Positions 45,525 through 54,324 of a stretch of DNA of 64,000 nt are shown one piece after another. The position numbers were made by a program, and so were the translations under genes. How positions within the stretch are numbered: position 1 is the stretch's first letter; each line of letters begins with the position of its first letter. Source of the stretch: Pseudorhizobium flavum (GTDB lineage: Bacteria > Pseudomonadota > Alphaproteobacteria > Rhizobiales > Rhizobiaceae); NCBI RefSeq assembly GCF_902502825.2, contig NZ_LR723670.1, positions 620,001 through 684,000 on the forward strand. Direction: 5' to 3'. The notes under the pieces are model-generated. The model was not told where the DNA came from. It saw only the letters and a list, made by a program, of their open reading frames with translations, and did no database searches.

Positions 45525-45715
45525 CGACTTGGCTATTCACAAGACTGATCATATAGGCCGGAACAGACGACGAAGGGGGGTAAGGGAGCTTCGTCCATGC
45601 AAATTCGGGGGGGAGCATTAGGGCCCGTTACCCAATCCGGGCTACTTATGGCTATTTAACTCGTTATGGCACTGCTGTGGTACGCGAAGCCAGTTCGCCT
45701 CTCCAACTATGACGG
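45525..45715 (-). repeat. conserved mucR upstream block, copy B
   Basis: Matches 6457-6643 in reverse orientation, running up to the ATG of the frameshifted mucR copy. Confidence 0.7.
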
Positions 45716-45895
45716 CTTTCGTATGGCGCAAGATGGAGACCGGGCGTGGGCGCGTTCCGGCAGAGCGTTACGAAGGCTATGCCAGGACACTCGGCGTTGA
45801 CCCGAAAGATACTCGATGCGGATGCTCTATGTTTCTGCGAGCAGCACTTATGAGCGCCGGCTGGCGGCTCTTGAGTTGGCTATCGCCAATAGGTG
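45709..45895 (+). pseudogene. XRE regulator remnant, copy B
   Basis: KMETGRGRVPAERYEGYART and LGVDPKD match the intact XRE protein (METGRGRVPAERYEGYAKAL), then a frameshift leads to SAGWRLLSWL antisense-type reading of the LERRLAALE region. The N-terminal helix-turn-helix half is missing. A terminator follows. Confidence 0.75.
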
Positions 45896-45920
45896 ATCTT
45901 TTTGCTGAAAGATGGTTCTT

Positions 45921-45944
45921 AGCCGCCCGCAGAGGCGGCTTTTC
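45921..45944 (+). terminator. terminator after XRE remnant B
   Basis: AGCCGCC and GGCGGCT form a perfect 7-bp stem followed by TTTTC. Confidence 0.75.
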
Positions 45945-46010
45945 TTTGCCTGTTTCGGAAGAGGTCGAGCAACGCCGCATTTTCTCAGCGAATCAGGGGG
46001 CGCTTTTACG

Positions 46011-46043
46011 AAAAGACCCGGAGGGCTACTATCCCTCCGGGTC
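46011..46043 (-). terminator. strong minus-strand terminator
   Basis: GACCCGGAGGG (46015-46025) pairs perfectly with 46033-46043; on the minus strand it is followed by CTTTT. No intact gene feeds into it, only the mucR fragment at 46198-46243. Confidence 0.7.
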
Positions 46044-46197
46044 AATTCCTGCCTTGCAGCAGAGCATGCGACCACGAACGACCGCATGGTGATGAAGGTA
46101 GGATTTCCCCTCGCGTTTTGTCAATCATCCAAGGTCGACCTGGTCTGCGGCTGCAGGACAATGTGGAAGTCCCGGATCGTTCCGGCGGTCGTCAGCA

Positions 46198-46243
46198 GCG
46201 CCAGGTGTTCTTTAGGATCATGGCTATGCACCGAAGCCTCCAT
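46198..46243 (-). pseudogene. third Ros/MucR copy, 5' fragment
   Basis: ATG 46243 starts MEASVHSHDPKEHLA and the match to the other two copies is lost after about 15 codons. Confidence 0.75.
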
Positions 46244-46425
46244 CGACTTGGCTATTCACACGCCTGAGCAAATAGGCCGCAACAGACGACGAAGGGGGGT
46301 GGGAGCTTCGTCCCCGTCAAAATCGAGGGAGAGGATGAATGTCCTGTTACGCAAGCTGGGCTACTTGTGGCTCTTTAACCCGTTATGGCACTGCTCTGGA
46401 ATGAGGGATGGACTCGCCTCTCCAA
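46244..46425 (-). repeat. conserved mucR upstream block, copy C
   Basis: Very similar to 6457-6643 in reverse orientation (shared GTTAAAGAGCCA, TCCCTCGATTTTGACGGGGA and GCTCAGGCGTGTGAATAGCC). Confidence 0.75.
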
Positions 46426-46429
46426 CCTC

Positions 46430-46555
46430 CGGCGGAAGATGGAGACCGACGTGGTCGCGTCTCGGCAGAGCGTACGAAGGTCATGCCTGGGCGCTCGGTG
46501 TTGCCCAGGAAATTCGCAATGCGGATGCTCTATGTTTATGAGAATGTGGAGTAGG
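46430..46555 (+). pseudogene. XRE regulator remnant, copy C
   Basis: AAGATGGAGACCGACGTGGT and CGGATGCTCTATGTTTATGA correspond to the METGRGR and RMLYAYE regions of the intact XRE gene, with several base losses in between. Confidence 0.65.
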
Positions 46556-46668
46556 GCACCGACGCAGCAGCAGAACGGCTGCAGTCGTTCGTGAGGCAGT
46601 AGAATTGGGAGCCAGCCGGCGGCGAATCGGCACGGCGCGGAGTGGCGAAGAGTGCTACGGCGAGGAGC

Positions 46669-46836
46669 CTAGCTGTGATTATCGTTCCACTCCCGGATGG
46701 CCTTGGCCTGCTCTTCGTCAAGGAACCTTTGGTCTAGCCCTTCCCTACGCGCCCCGCCACGTATCAAAAGGAGGAGTGCCGCGGTAATGACGATCGAAAG
46801 TATGCCGAGCGATACTGCGATGTTGATCCAGTTCAT
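46669..46836 (-). CDS. 55-residue membrane protein
   Basis: ATG 46836 after AAGGTGAG encodes MNWINIAVSLGILSIVITAA then LLLLIRGGARREGLDQRFLD and a short acidic tail to a TAG at 46669. One N-terminal membrane helix and a charged cytoplasmic end. A good ribosome site and clean structure support it. Function unknown. Confidence 0.6.
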   Translation of the reverse strand: MNWINIAVSLGILSIVITAALLLLIRGGARREGLDQRFLDEEQAKAIREWNDNHS

Positions 46837-46899
46837 GCCACTCACCTTGCGCTTTTAAGAAGGATCAATGCCATTTGTTTCATCTTCGCCCGGCCTTCT

Positions 46900-47814
46900 A
46901 AGAGCCCGTCTCGAAAGGGTTGAGTAGCTGGCGCAGTCGTGATTCCGAATTGGGTGTCGAAGCCTATTCGGAGAGACCTGATGTGGACGCCAGCTACCCG
47001 TCGCCAGCATAACCGTGAAAGCCTGCGCTACGAAACCGATCTGACGGATCGGGAATGGAATTTGTTGGCGCCGATGATGCCCGTGGCGGCGAAGACCGGC
47101 AGGCCCCGCAAATGGACGCTGCGCGAGATCATGAACGCGATCTTCTACGTCATGTGCGGCGGTATCGGCTGGCGGTTGCTGCCTTCCGACTTCCCGCCCA
47201 GAAGCACGGTGTTCCGGTGGTTCTGTCGCTTCCGCGACGAGTGTCTGTTCGAGAAGATCAACCACAGACTGCTGACGCTGGATCGCGAGCGCTGCGGTCG
47301 GGAGGCCTCGCCCACGGCGTCGATTATTGACAGCCAGAGTGTGAAGACCTGCGAGAGCGGCGGGCCGTGCGGCTATGACGCTGGCAAGAAGATCAAAGGC
47401 CGCAAGCGTCACGTACTGGTCGACACCGACGGTCGGGCGTTGGTGCTGTTTCCGCACCCTGCAAGCATCCAGGATCGCGATGGTGCGGGTCCGGTTCTGC
47501 AGGCCTCGCGGCGACCGTTTCCCTTCGTCCGCAAGGTCTTCGCAGACGCAGGCTATCAGGGACCGCGTGTCGCGGAAGCCACCTCCATCGCGGTCGAGAT
47601 CGTGAAACGGAAGCCCGATCAGGTCGGCTTCGCCGTCCAGCCGAGGCGATGGGTGGTCGAACGCTTCTTCGCCTGGATCGGCCGAAACCGAAGGCTCTGG
47701 AAGGACGCGGAGGCCACCATCGAATCCGCCACCGCATTCCTCTACGCCGCAGCAGTCATGATCCTCGTCAGGCGCATCGCGCGACAATCATGAGCAGTTT
47801 CGGCACGGACTCTT
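46900..47814 (+). mobile_element. IS5-family insertion sequence (about 915 bp)
   Basis: AAGAGCCCGTCTCGAAA at the left and AAGAGTCCGTGCCGAAA (reverse complement) at the right form inverted repeats with three mismatches. Exact base of each end and the short target duplication were not resolved. Confidence 0.8.
46981..47793 (+). CDS. IS5-family transposase
   Basis: Start ATG 46981 (MWTPATRRQHNRESLRYETD). The 270-residue protein has LTDREWNLLAPMMPV, a DUF4096-like N-terminal domain, and a DDE domain: SIIDSQSVKTCESGGPCGYD, VFADAGYQG and RRWVVERFFAWIGRNRRL. It belongs near the IS1031 group by appearance. Intact frame. Confidence 0.9.
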   Translation: MWTPATRRQHNRESLRYETDLTDREWNLLAPMMPVAAKTGRPRKWTLREIMNAIFYVMCGGIGWRLLPSDFPPRSTVFRWFCRFRDECLFEKINHRLLTLDRERCGREASPTASIIDSQSVKTCESGGPCGYDAGKKIKGRKRHVLVDTDGRALVLFPHPASIQDRDGAGPVLQASRRPFPFVRKVFADAGYQGPRVAEATSIAVEIVKRKPDQVGFAVQPRRWVVERFFAWIGRNRRLWKDAEATIESATAFLYAAAVMILVRRIARQS

Positions 47815-48084
47815 AGTGTCCCGGACGAAAGCCTCAGCACGAGCAGCACCGGGTCGGTTATTGTCACATCCTCGGTCACATAGCCCAATCTATATAGGTA
47901 GAGGTGGGATGTCCAACATCTGGCTTCCTGTTTAGTCCGTGAAGTAAAGCGCGGCCTGAAGAACGAAAACCAGCGGTCATCGGACCGCTAGAAACCGTAA
48001 CATCGGGTGTCGTCTTTTCCAGGACCTCCAGGTGAAACCAGCGATGAACGTGCCGGTGAATGTCGAACCGTTGGCATCCAACGC
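47815..48084. other. gene-free stretch
   Basis: About 270 bases after IS5; contains no clear gene and leads into the SRAP fragment. Confidence 0.4.
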
Positions 48085-48151
48085 GCCAGTCAGGCGAAAG
48101 ATTTAGCTCGAATGGCTTCCTGGTTTGTCGTGACGCTATAGAGTTGCACAT
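48085..48151 (-). pseudogene. SRAP/YedK-like gene, 5' fragment
   Basis: ATG 48151 sits six bases after AGGAGGTGG. It begins MCN and, after a one-step frame change, reads YSVTTNQEAIRAKSFA, the typical start of SOS-response-associated peptidase proteins whose Cys2 traps abasic sites. The frame stops there and the rest is not recognisable. It is divergent from the ligase gene, a common partner in rhizobial repair islands. Confidence 0.6.
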
Positions 48152-48209
48152 CATCCACCTCCTGAACTGCCGATACGGAATCTTAAGCAGACGGTGTTGC
48201 AATGGCCGT

Positions 48210-49256
48210 ATGGCCAAAGGTCCTCGCAAGACAACTGCTCCGCTCCTCATCGAAGACGACCTGCCGCTGAAAAGCGGCCGAGTGCGCAAGCGCGACCCGA
48301 AGCAGCCGGAGCTGCCCTTTGATCCAATGCCGGAGAGGGTCGACCCTTGCCTTGCCAAGCTCGTCCAGAAGCCGCCGCATGGCGACGAGTGGTCCTATGA
48401 GTTGAAATGGGACGGATATCGGCTAGCGGTGCATATCGAAGCCGGTGGAGTGCGGATACTCACCAGGAACGGGCACGACTGGACACACCGCTTTCCGGGC
48501 ATCGAAGAAGAGGCGAGGGGCTTCGCACCGTCGACCATGATCCTCGATGGCGAAGCCGTGGTGTTCAATGCACAGGGCATTCCCGACTTCGGGTTGCTGC
48601 AGAACTCGCTCGGCGGGCGGGGCGGCAAGCTGCCTTCGCGGAACTCGGTCCTCATGGCCTTCGATCTTCTCTACCTCGACGGTCACGACCTCACGAAGAT
48701 GGAGTATGGCGCCCGCCGCCATCTGCTGGAGGACGTGCTGGCCGACAAGCAGGGGGCAATCCGGCTTTCGGAGGAGTTTCATGAGGATCCGGACGAGCTG
48801 CTGCGGCACGCCCGCGAGCACGACCTGGAGGGGATCATCGCCAAGCATCGCGACCGGCCGTACAGGTCCGGGCGGAGTGGTGACTGGCTGAAGATCAAGT
48901 GCGTGCAGAGCGATACGTTCACGATCGTCGGCTACGAACCATCTACGGCAGTTCCCGGCGCAATCGGCAGCCTTCTCCTCGCTGCGCGATATCGGGACGG
49001 CTGGAAGTATGTCGGCAGCGTCGGTACCGGCTTCAAGCATGACGAGGCGCGGCGGCTGAAGAAGCAGCTCGACAAGCTCAAGACCGACATTCCGGCGGTG
49101 AGCGTGCCGAGCAAGAAGGTGGTGATGACCGGGCCATCACTCTTCGCTGAGATCGAATACCGTGCCTGGACTCATACCGGAACGCTTCGGCATCCCTCGT
49201 TCAAAGGACTTCGCGAACCAGAGGATTGGGCTGAGGTCTACCGGCTGCCGGACTAG
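48210..49256 (+). CDS. ATP-dependent DNA ligase, LigD ligase-domain type
   Basis: Start ATG 48210 (MAKGPRKTTAPLLIEDDLPL). The 348-residue protein has the adenylation domain with KxDG lysine (ELKWDGYRLAVHIEAGG), STMILDGEAVVFN, FDLLYLDGHDL, EGIIAKHRDRPYRSGRSGDW and WLKIKC, then an OB-fold (VGSVGTGFKHDEARRLKKQL ... EIEYRAWTHTGTLRHPSFKG). It lacks the polymerase and phosphoesterase domains of full LigD. Such stand-alone ligases serve in Ku-dependent end joining; no ku gene is in view. Confidence 0.9.
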   Translation: MAKGPRKTTAPLLIEDDLPLKSGRVRKRDPKQPELPFDPMPERVDPCLAKLVQKPPHGDEWSYELKWDGYRLAVHIEAGGVRILTRNGHDWTHRFPGIEEEARGFAPSTMILDGEAVVFNAQGIPDFGLLQNSLGGRGGKLPSRNSVLMAFDLLYLDGHDLTKMEYGARRHLLEDVLADKQGAIRLSEEFHEDPDELLRHAREHDLEGIIAKHRDRPYRSGRSGDWLKIKCVQSDTFTIVGYEPSTAVPGAIGSLLLAARYRDGWKYVGSVGTGFKHDEARRLKKQLDKLKTDIPAVSVPSKKVVMTGPSLFAEIEYRAWTHTGTLRHPSFKGLREPEDWAEVYRLPD

Positions 49257-49554
49257 GTTCCGCGGCGGAGCTCCGTTAGAGGCGTCATCAGCGTGTCGTT
49301 CGAAGGCTTGCCAGCATCAGGTGGTCCCGAAAGCTGACCAACGCGATAGGCTACTTGTCCTGCGTCGCACTGATCCGGCTCTCTCTCTCCCGGTTGTTTA
49401 TGCAGACTAGGCAGCATTCCGGCAGAGGTGAGAGACCTGGGGGAAATGGGTAAAACAGACTCTTTTTTGCCTCTACCGCTAACCTGAACCTTTAATTGAA
49501 GACTTTCTTAATTAGCCGCCTGCTTTGCTGTGTCGACATGCAAGGGGGGATTTC

Positions 49555-50820
49555 ATGCCACGTATTTTCCGCTCTATTCCATTCGCTGCATTGATGATGC
49601 TGTGCTTTTCGGCCGCGGGTTCATTGGCGTCCGAGTGGTTGGTCAGCAGGACGACTCAGCAGGTCTCGTTCACGGTCGACAAGAAGACATGGGTGCCCGT
49701 GGTCGGTGGCATGACCATCCCCAACAGATCCTGGATTTCGACGGGGCCGAGGGGGCGAGTACAGCTGGAACGAGGCGTGGAGAAGGTTTCCTTCGGTCCG
49801 AAGACCCTTGCTGCGATCATCACCGAGAACGGGCTCTTCTCTAGAAAGACCGAGGTGGTTCAGCAGAAGGGAGAGATCGCGCTCAATATCGAAAAGCGTA
49901 GTCGTCCGCATACCTATGTCCACACCCCCTTCCTCGCTGCCGTAGTGAAAGGAACAACATTCACCGTGACCGTGAGCGAGAAGGCCGCTTCGGTCTCCGT
50001 TGACGAGGGTCTAGTTCAGGTTTCCTCCTTCACAGGTGGCCAGAGCACGAATGTCGGGCCCGGCCAACAAGTCACTGTCGACCACGCTCAGAGCATGTCC
50101 GTGGCCGGAATAACCGAAACGCCCGCCGTGTTCTCGGTCGAGCCAACGCAAGCATTCGTCCCTGCCGTTGGTCAGCCAGCGCCGGTGGGTGCCGGACTCG
50201 GACTAGGTACGTTTAGCGACCAGGGCTCAACGGGTCCAAGCAGCAATGGGGGCTCAATCGGCGTCAATGGCGAAAGCAGTGGAGGTGGCAACAGTTTGGA
50301 GCAGCCGATGGTCGACAACAACGGAAACGTTGGCGGGAGCGGCAACGGCAATGACGGCAAGGGACCCGGCGGCAAGGGCCCTGATGACAAGGGACCAGGC
50401 GGCAAGGGCCCTGGTGACAAGGGACCAGGCGGCAAGGGCCCTGGTGACAAGGGACCAGGCGGCAAGGGCCCCGATGACAAGGGACCGGGCGGCAAGGGCC
50501 CTGGTGACAAGGGACCCGGCGGCAAAGGCCCCGATGACAAGGGACCGGGCGGCAAGGGCCCCGATGACAAGGGACCGGGCGGCAAGGGTCCTGGTGACAA
50601 GGTACCCGGCGGCAAGGGCCCTGATGACAAGGGACCGGGCGGCAAGGGCCCCGATGACAAGGGACCCGGCGGCAAAGGCCCTGATGACAAGGGACCCGGC
50701 GGCAAGGGCAATGACGGCAACAGTGGCGGCAAGGGCAATGACGGCAAAGGACCCGGCGGCAAGGGCAATAATGAGCAGGGCCGTGGCGGTAAGGGCAACA
50801 GCGGCAAAGACGATGACTGA
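49555..50820 (+). CDS. exported FecR-domain protein with collagen-like repeat tail
   Basis: ATG 49555 follows AAGGGGGGA. A Sec signal (AALMMLCFSAAGSLAS) leads to a FecR domain at about 40-175 (WISTGPRGRVQLERGVEKVS, VKGTTFTVTVSEKAASVSVD, VGPGQQVTV). The C-terminal 200 residues are low complexity: Ser/Gly/Asn, then 11 units of a ten-residue repeat (KGPGGKGPDD or ..GD) and GKGNDG repeats, ending DDD. Not a TonB-linked FecR since there is no sigma factor or receptor gene; more likely a cell-surface or matrix protein. 421 residues. Confidence 0.85.
   Translation: MPRIFRSIPFAALMMLCFSAAGSLASEWLVSRTTQQVSFTVDKKTWVPVVGGMTIPNRSWISTGPRGRVQLERGVEKVSFGPKTLAAIITENGLFSRKTEVVQQKGEIALNIEKRSRPHTYVHTPFLAAVVKGTTFTVTVSEKAASVSVDEGLVQVSSFTGGQSTNVGPGQQVTVDHAQSMSVAGITETPAVFSVEPTQAFVPAVGQPAPVGAGLGLGTFSDQGSTGPSSNGGSIGVNGESSGGGNSLEQPMVDNNGNVGGSGNGNDGKGPGGKGPDDKGPGGKGPGDKGPGGKGPGDKGPGGKGPDDKGPGGKGPGDKGPGGKGPDDKGPGGKGPDDKGPGGKGPGDKVPGGKGPDDKGPGGKGPDDKGPGGKGPDDKGPGGKGNDGNSGGKGNDGKGPGGKGNNEQGRGGKGNSGKDDD
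50365..50700 (+). repeat. 30-bp tandem repeat array inside the FecR gene
   Basis: About 11 copies of a 30-bp unit (GGCAAGGGCCCTGATGACAA and the next ten bases) encode GGKGPDDKGP. Units alternate GAT/GGT at one codon. Such arrays change length by slippage or recombination. Confidence 0.9.
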
Positions 50821-50911
50821 CGCTCTAGCTGCTGGTGCCGGAACTGAGGGCCACAGTGCCTTCAGGAAGCGCCTCAAAACCAAGATTGACTAACAGAAGT
50901 TGGAGAACCCG

Positions 50912-51013
50912 ATGAGATACGCTTTGCTGATAGCTCTTGCCATCCTGGCCGGATGCGCCACAAGTGATCCGTCCAGGTATGAGCCTCCCGCTACAACTCC
51001 GGTCTACCAGTAG
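50912..51013 (+). CDS. 33-residue lipoprotein
   Basis: ATG 50912 shortly after TTGGAGAA encodes MRYALLIALAILAGC with a lipobox and a short tail ATSDPSRYEPPATTPVYQ, stop at 51013. It lies 91 bases after the FecR gene and may be co-transcribed. Entericidin-like or membrane-stress lipoproteins are of this size, but no family is claimed. Confidence 0.6.
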   Translation: MRYALLIALAILAGCATSDPSRYEPPATTPVYQ

Positions 51014-51336
51014 GATCTGGCCAGAAGAGAGGTTTCGATGTCCTCAACCGACAACCTCGCGTGTAGTTGCCGAAGCAGAAAGCCCGTGGCATCAACCACC
51101 GACCTCCTCACGCGCTCCATCTCGTGCTGTCCATCCGTGGTCACGGCAGAAGCGTCTGGAGGATGATAGCCCAAAAAGAGAGTCACCTCTTTTGTCCGGT
51201 ACCTAAAACCAAATGGGCCGGTTACAAGCCGGTGTGTGCGGAACCGCCCTGAGGAGGGCGGCCCGTTCTGATTCACTGGTAAACGGCGTTAGATGGAGTA
51301 ATGGGGGGAGTGGCCGTGTTGATGAGCAAACGCCGT
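51014..51336. other. short region with one possible minus-strand mini-gene
   Basis: A minus-strand frame ending at 51004 could encode a short helical peptide (MERVRRSVVDATGFLLRQLH and onward, 38 residues). Codon use is reasonable but there is no ribosome site or family. Otherwise nothing is seen. Confidence 0.3.
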
Positions 51337-51711
51337 TCAGTCGGCATCCCGGTCCAGCAGGATGCGTGCCGAGGCAGGAGGCTCCTCCTGGAGATGGAGC
51401 TTGCGCCGGAAGTTCCAGCCGCCATCGACGTATTTGTCAATTAGCTCATCCAGCACCTCCTCAGAAGCCCTCGCGTTGAAACCTTGGGCGACCAAGCCAT
51501 CCAGCAAAGCATCCTCCACGACATGCATGCGTGCAGGGTTGCTCGTCCTTACTGCCAGGTTTGCTGTCTTCACGATCAGCCAGTGGAGCGCGATGCGGGC
51601 GACGTCGTCACGACCGGGACGGCGCTCCCTCTTGAGACGCTCCCGATAGGCTCGCTGACGTCCGCGTTGTCTGTCTCGCCCGCCGCCACGCCTGCCGCCG
51701 CGCGTGCTCAT
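51337..51711 (-). CDS. unknown basic protein, second gene of the IS-split operon
   Basis: Start ATG 51711 (MSTRGGRRGGGRDRQRGRQR) overlaps the stop of the upstream ORF (ATGA). The 124-residue protein has an Arg/Gly-rich first 35 residues likely to bind nucleic acid, then a helical domain: DVARIALHWLIVKTANLAVR, MHVVEDALLDGLVAQGFNAR, EVLDELIDKYVDGGWNFRRK. No family recognised. The IS256 insertion in the gene ahead may cut off its transcription. Confidence 0.6.
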   Translation of the reverse strand: MSTRGGRRGGGRDRQRGRQRAYRERLKRERRPGRDDVARIALHWLIVKTANLAVRTSNPARMHVVEDALLDGLVAQGFNARASEEVLDELIDKYVDGGWNFRRKLHLQEEPPASARILLDRDAD

Positions 51712-52079
51712 GACCACCTCCTGCAAACGGCGTTTCTCCCAGAATCGAATTTGTCGAATTCTGAATCGAGAGATTGGATCAGATCGAAGAGGGAAGGGCG
51801 GGAGCCCGACGTTTTCCAGGACCGTACCTGACTGCTTGGAACGCGACGGGCAGCACTCTGGAACGCGCTTGCAGGTTCTCTCTCAGTTGTCATCTCGACC
51901 TCCCAGCCATGCAAGGCCGGTGGAGCCTCGCCATGAAAACATCGACCGCTCCGGCAGCTTTGCCAGGCTGCGCTGAAACCGAGATGCTGGGGGGCTGCGA
52001 TATCGCTGTCGAGAGTGACGGCATCAGGCGAGACGCTGATCGAGAGTTCAATGCACCCGAAAACAAGATGGCTTATCCA

Positions 52080-52087
52080 GTGACGGC
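52080..52087 (+). repeat. IS256 copy 2 target duplication, left copy
   Basis: GTGACGGC, repeated at 53505-53512. Confidence 0.92.
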
Positions 52088-53504
52088 GATCGTGTCCCCC
52101 GGCGTGGTGTAGCTTTGGCGGTCGCCGTGCTTCCGGACAGAGCCGGGAATGGATCAGCTTGCGGCTGGCAGGCTGATGAGCGGATCATCGCTCATCGTGG
52201 CGATTGTCTCAAGTGTCATGTAGCGGGACCGCTGGACGGCCCATTCGTCGTTCTGTTCGAGCAGCAGCGCACCGACTAGGCGCACGATGGCGTCGTCGTT
52301 TGGGAAGATGCCGACGACCTCTGTGCGTCGCTTGATCTCACCGTTCAATCGCTCAATCGGGTTTGTCGAGTGGAGTTTGGCCCAATGCTGCTTGGGAAAG
52401 GTCATGTAGGCGAGCACGTCTTGCTCGGCACTGTCCATGAGACTGGCGAGTTTGGGCACCTTCGGCCTGATCTGGTCGGCGACGTTGCGCCATTGGGTAC
52501 TTGCAGCCTCTGACGTGTCTTGGGCAAAGGCCGTGGCGATGAAGGCAGAGACAACACGGCGTCCGCTCTTCCCGGCATGGGCCAAAGCATTGCGCATGAA
52601 GTGGACACGGCATCGCTGCCAGGTGGCGGAGAGCACCTTCGATACTGCGGCTTTGATGCCCTCATGGGCATCGGAGACGACGAGCTTGACGCCACACAGA
52701 CCCCGCCTTGTCAGCTTACGCAGGAACTCTGTCCAGATCGCCTCGGCCTCGGATGTGCCGATCTCCATACCGAGCACCTCGCGTCGACCGTCGGTGTTGA
52801 CGCCGACGGCGATGATGACGGCGACGGAGACGATGCGCCCGCCGCGCCGGACCTTGAGGTAGGTCGCATCGATCCAAAGGTAGGGCCATTCCCCTTCGAT
52901 GGGCCTGTCGAGGAAGGCCTTCACCTTCTCGTCGATCTCCTCGCAGAGCCGGGATACCTGGCTCTTGGAGATGCCCGACATGCCCATGGCCTTAACGAGG
53001 TCATCGACGGATCGGGTCGAGACGCCTTGGATATAGGCCTCTTGGATAACTGCCGTCAGGGCCTTCTCTGCCATGCGGCGTGGTTCGAGAAAGCTCGGGA
53101 AATAGCTGCCTGTGCGAAGCTTCGGAATGCGCAGCTCAACGGTGCCCGCCCGTGTCTCCCAGTCCCGGTCGCGATAGCCGTTGCGCTGGGCCAGTCGGAA
53201 GCTATTCTTCTCGCCATAGCCCGCGCCAGTCTTCGTGCTGACCTCCAGCGCCATCAGCTTTTCGGCAGCGAAGCCGATCATCTCGCGCAGCAAATCGGCG
53301 TCGGCGCTCTTCTCAACGAGTGAGCGCAGGTTCATCATGTCGTCGGTCATCGGTGGTGTCCCTCAGGTTGGTCATAAGCAACCCGACCCTACCGGAAAAC
53401 ACTGGTGACCACCGCTACGCCGCCCGCTCCCTACAGCACCTTGGAGGGTGCACTCGCGAGCGGCTTCGCTATCACCCAGCTACACCACTCGGCGGGACAC
53501 GATC
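52088..53504 (-). mobile_element. IS256-family insertion sequence, copy 2 (1417 bp)
   Basis: GATCGTGTCCC at both ends (inverted) and flanking GTGACGGC duplications define it. Its right end is identical, over the stretch visible, to the copy starting at 63716. Confidence 0.93.
52154..53350 (-). CDS. IS256-family transposase (copy 2)
   Basis: The 398-residue transposase has an intact D161, D227 ([10 protein letters not shown]), E333 ([13 protein letters not shown]) triad, so it is the probable active form. It differs from copy 1 at a modest number of residues including LRSLVEK, EVSTKTG and D227. Confidence 0.95.
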   Translation of the reverse strand: MTDDMMNLRSLVEKSADADLLREMIGFAAEKLMALEVSTKTGAGYGEKNSFRLAQRNGYRDRDWETRAGTVELRIPKLRTGSYFPSFLEPRRMAEKALTAVIQEAYIQGVSTRSVDDLVKAMGMSGISKSQVSRLCEEIDEKVKAFLDRPIEGEWPYLWIDATYLKVRRGGRIVSVAVIIAVGVNTDGRREVLGMEIGTSEAEAIWTEFLRKLTRRGLCGVKLVVSDAHEGIKAAVSKVLSATWQRCRVHFMRNALAHAGKSGRRVVSAFIATAFAQDTSEAASTQWRNVADQIRPKVPKLASLMDSAEQDVLAYMTFPKQHWAKLHSTNPIERLNGEIKRRTEVVGIFPNDDAIVRLVGALLLEQNDEWAVQRSRYMTLETIATMSDDPLISLPAAS

Positions 53505-53512
53505 GTGACGGC
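53505..53512 (+). repeat. IS256 copy 2 target duplication, right copy
   Basis: GTGACGGC, identical to 52080-52087. Confidence 0.92.
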
Positions 53513-53669
53513 ATCCAGACGCAAGCACCTCTGAGAGGTCGGGTGGGGTGTCGGCAATAGTCGAGAGGGCGCGGGCCAGCGGTGGCCGCGTTAGGGCGTT
53601 GTCGGGCATGTCAGGGAGAAATCCGGTTGATACTGATAATAGGGTCATGTCATATTTTTGTGCTGTCAA

Positions 53670-54324
53670 GAAGTATCTTGTGAGAAGAAATTGGATTTGC
53701 GGGGGCGCGCTACACAGCCAAGTCTGTCGACCGGGAGATGATCTATTCCATCTGAGGTGTTAGCTTTGGCTCCAACGCCAAGCGCCATTCGTGCGCTGTT
53801 GTCGCAAACGGCGTTCACTATGGAATCGGATAAGAGCGCGGGACTGTGGGAATCGAGAACATCCAACTCAGAATCGAAAATGCGCAACGTACTTCGACTT
53901 ACAGCAAGGTGCGGGCAATTTGGTTCGGAGTGAGCCGTTGAACATACTCCACGGGCGATCACCCCTGCGTGTCGTTCTGTTTTCCCCGTGGGACGAGCCA
54001 GGGCCCGTTGGCGGTGAACGCTGGTGTACGTTGGTGCTATTGGCTGTCGTGGCGTTGGCCATAGACCAACGCCACCTGAAAGGACTGCGGATAACTCCGC
54101 TTCTCGTCGAACCCGCCATTCGTCCAGGTTGTCAACATTTGCGCGCACGCAAGCGCAGCACAAGGTAGCCAGGGGCATGCCGGAAGCCTCAGCTGCGGCA
54201 GGCAGAGATTACCGCTGGACAGTCTCTTATGGATGCGATGATCAGCAGCAAATGGCTCTCATCATCCGGTAAGAAGATCGGATGACGGATACTGACCAAC
54301 ATGCACGGCACGATTACTTGGTCT
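53670..54324. other. gene-free stretch
   Basis: About 650 bases. A long minus-strand frame (53666-54178) lacks domain signals and looks like chance. The words GAATCG..ATGCGCAAC near 53873-53893 recur near 55231-55245, perhaps repeated remnants. Confidence 0.4.

Larger units (their letters stand above)
51708..53669 (-). pseudogene. unknown gene split by IS256 copy 2
   Basis: From ATG 53669 (MTAQKYDMTLLSVSTGFLPD) the frame reaches the element after 55 codons (EVLASGCRH). Removing the IS and one GTGACGGC copy joins it in frame to WISHLVFGCIELSISVSPDA and a further 120 codons to TGA at 51708-51710. The restored protein is 178 residues. The final TGA overlaps the ATG of the next gene. No family recognised. 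Confidence 0.65.

Noticed and set aside
46855..47787. 310-codon frame antisense to the IS5 transposase
   Set aside because: Shadow of a high-GC gene; the sense strand encodes a full DDE transposase.
50365..50700. CRISPR array
   Set aside because: The 30-bp units are contiguous without spacers and encode a peptide repeat in frame.
50172..50807. 211-codon Pro/Leu/Ser repeat protein on the minus strand
   Set aside because: Antisense of the repeat array of the FecR gene; repeats keep any frame open. No start signal or domain.
53666..54178. 170-codon minus-strand frame
   Set aside because: No domain, poor composition, no ribosome site; treated as chance in a decayed area.
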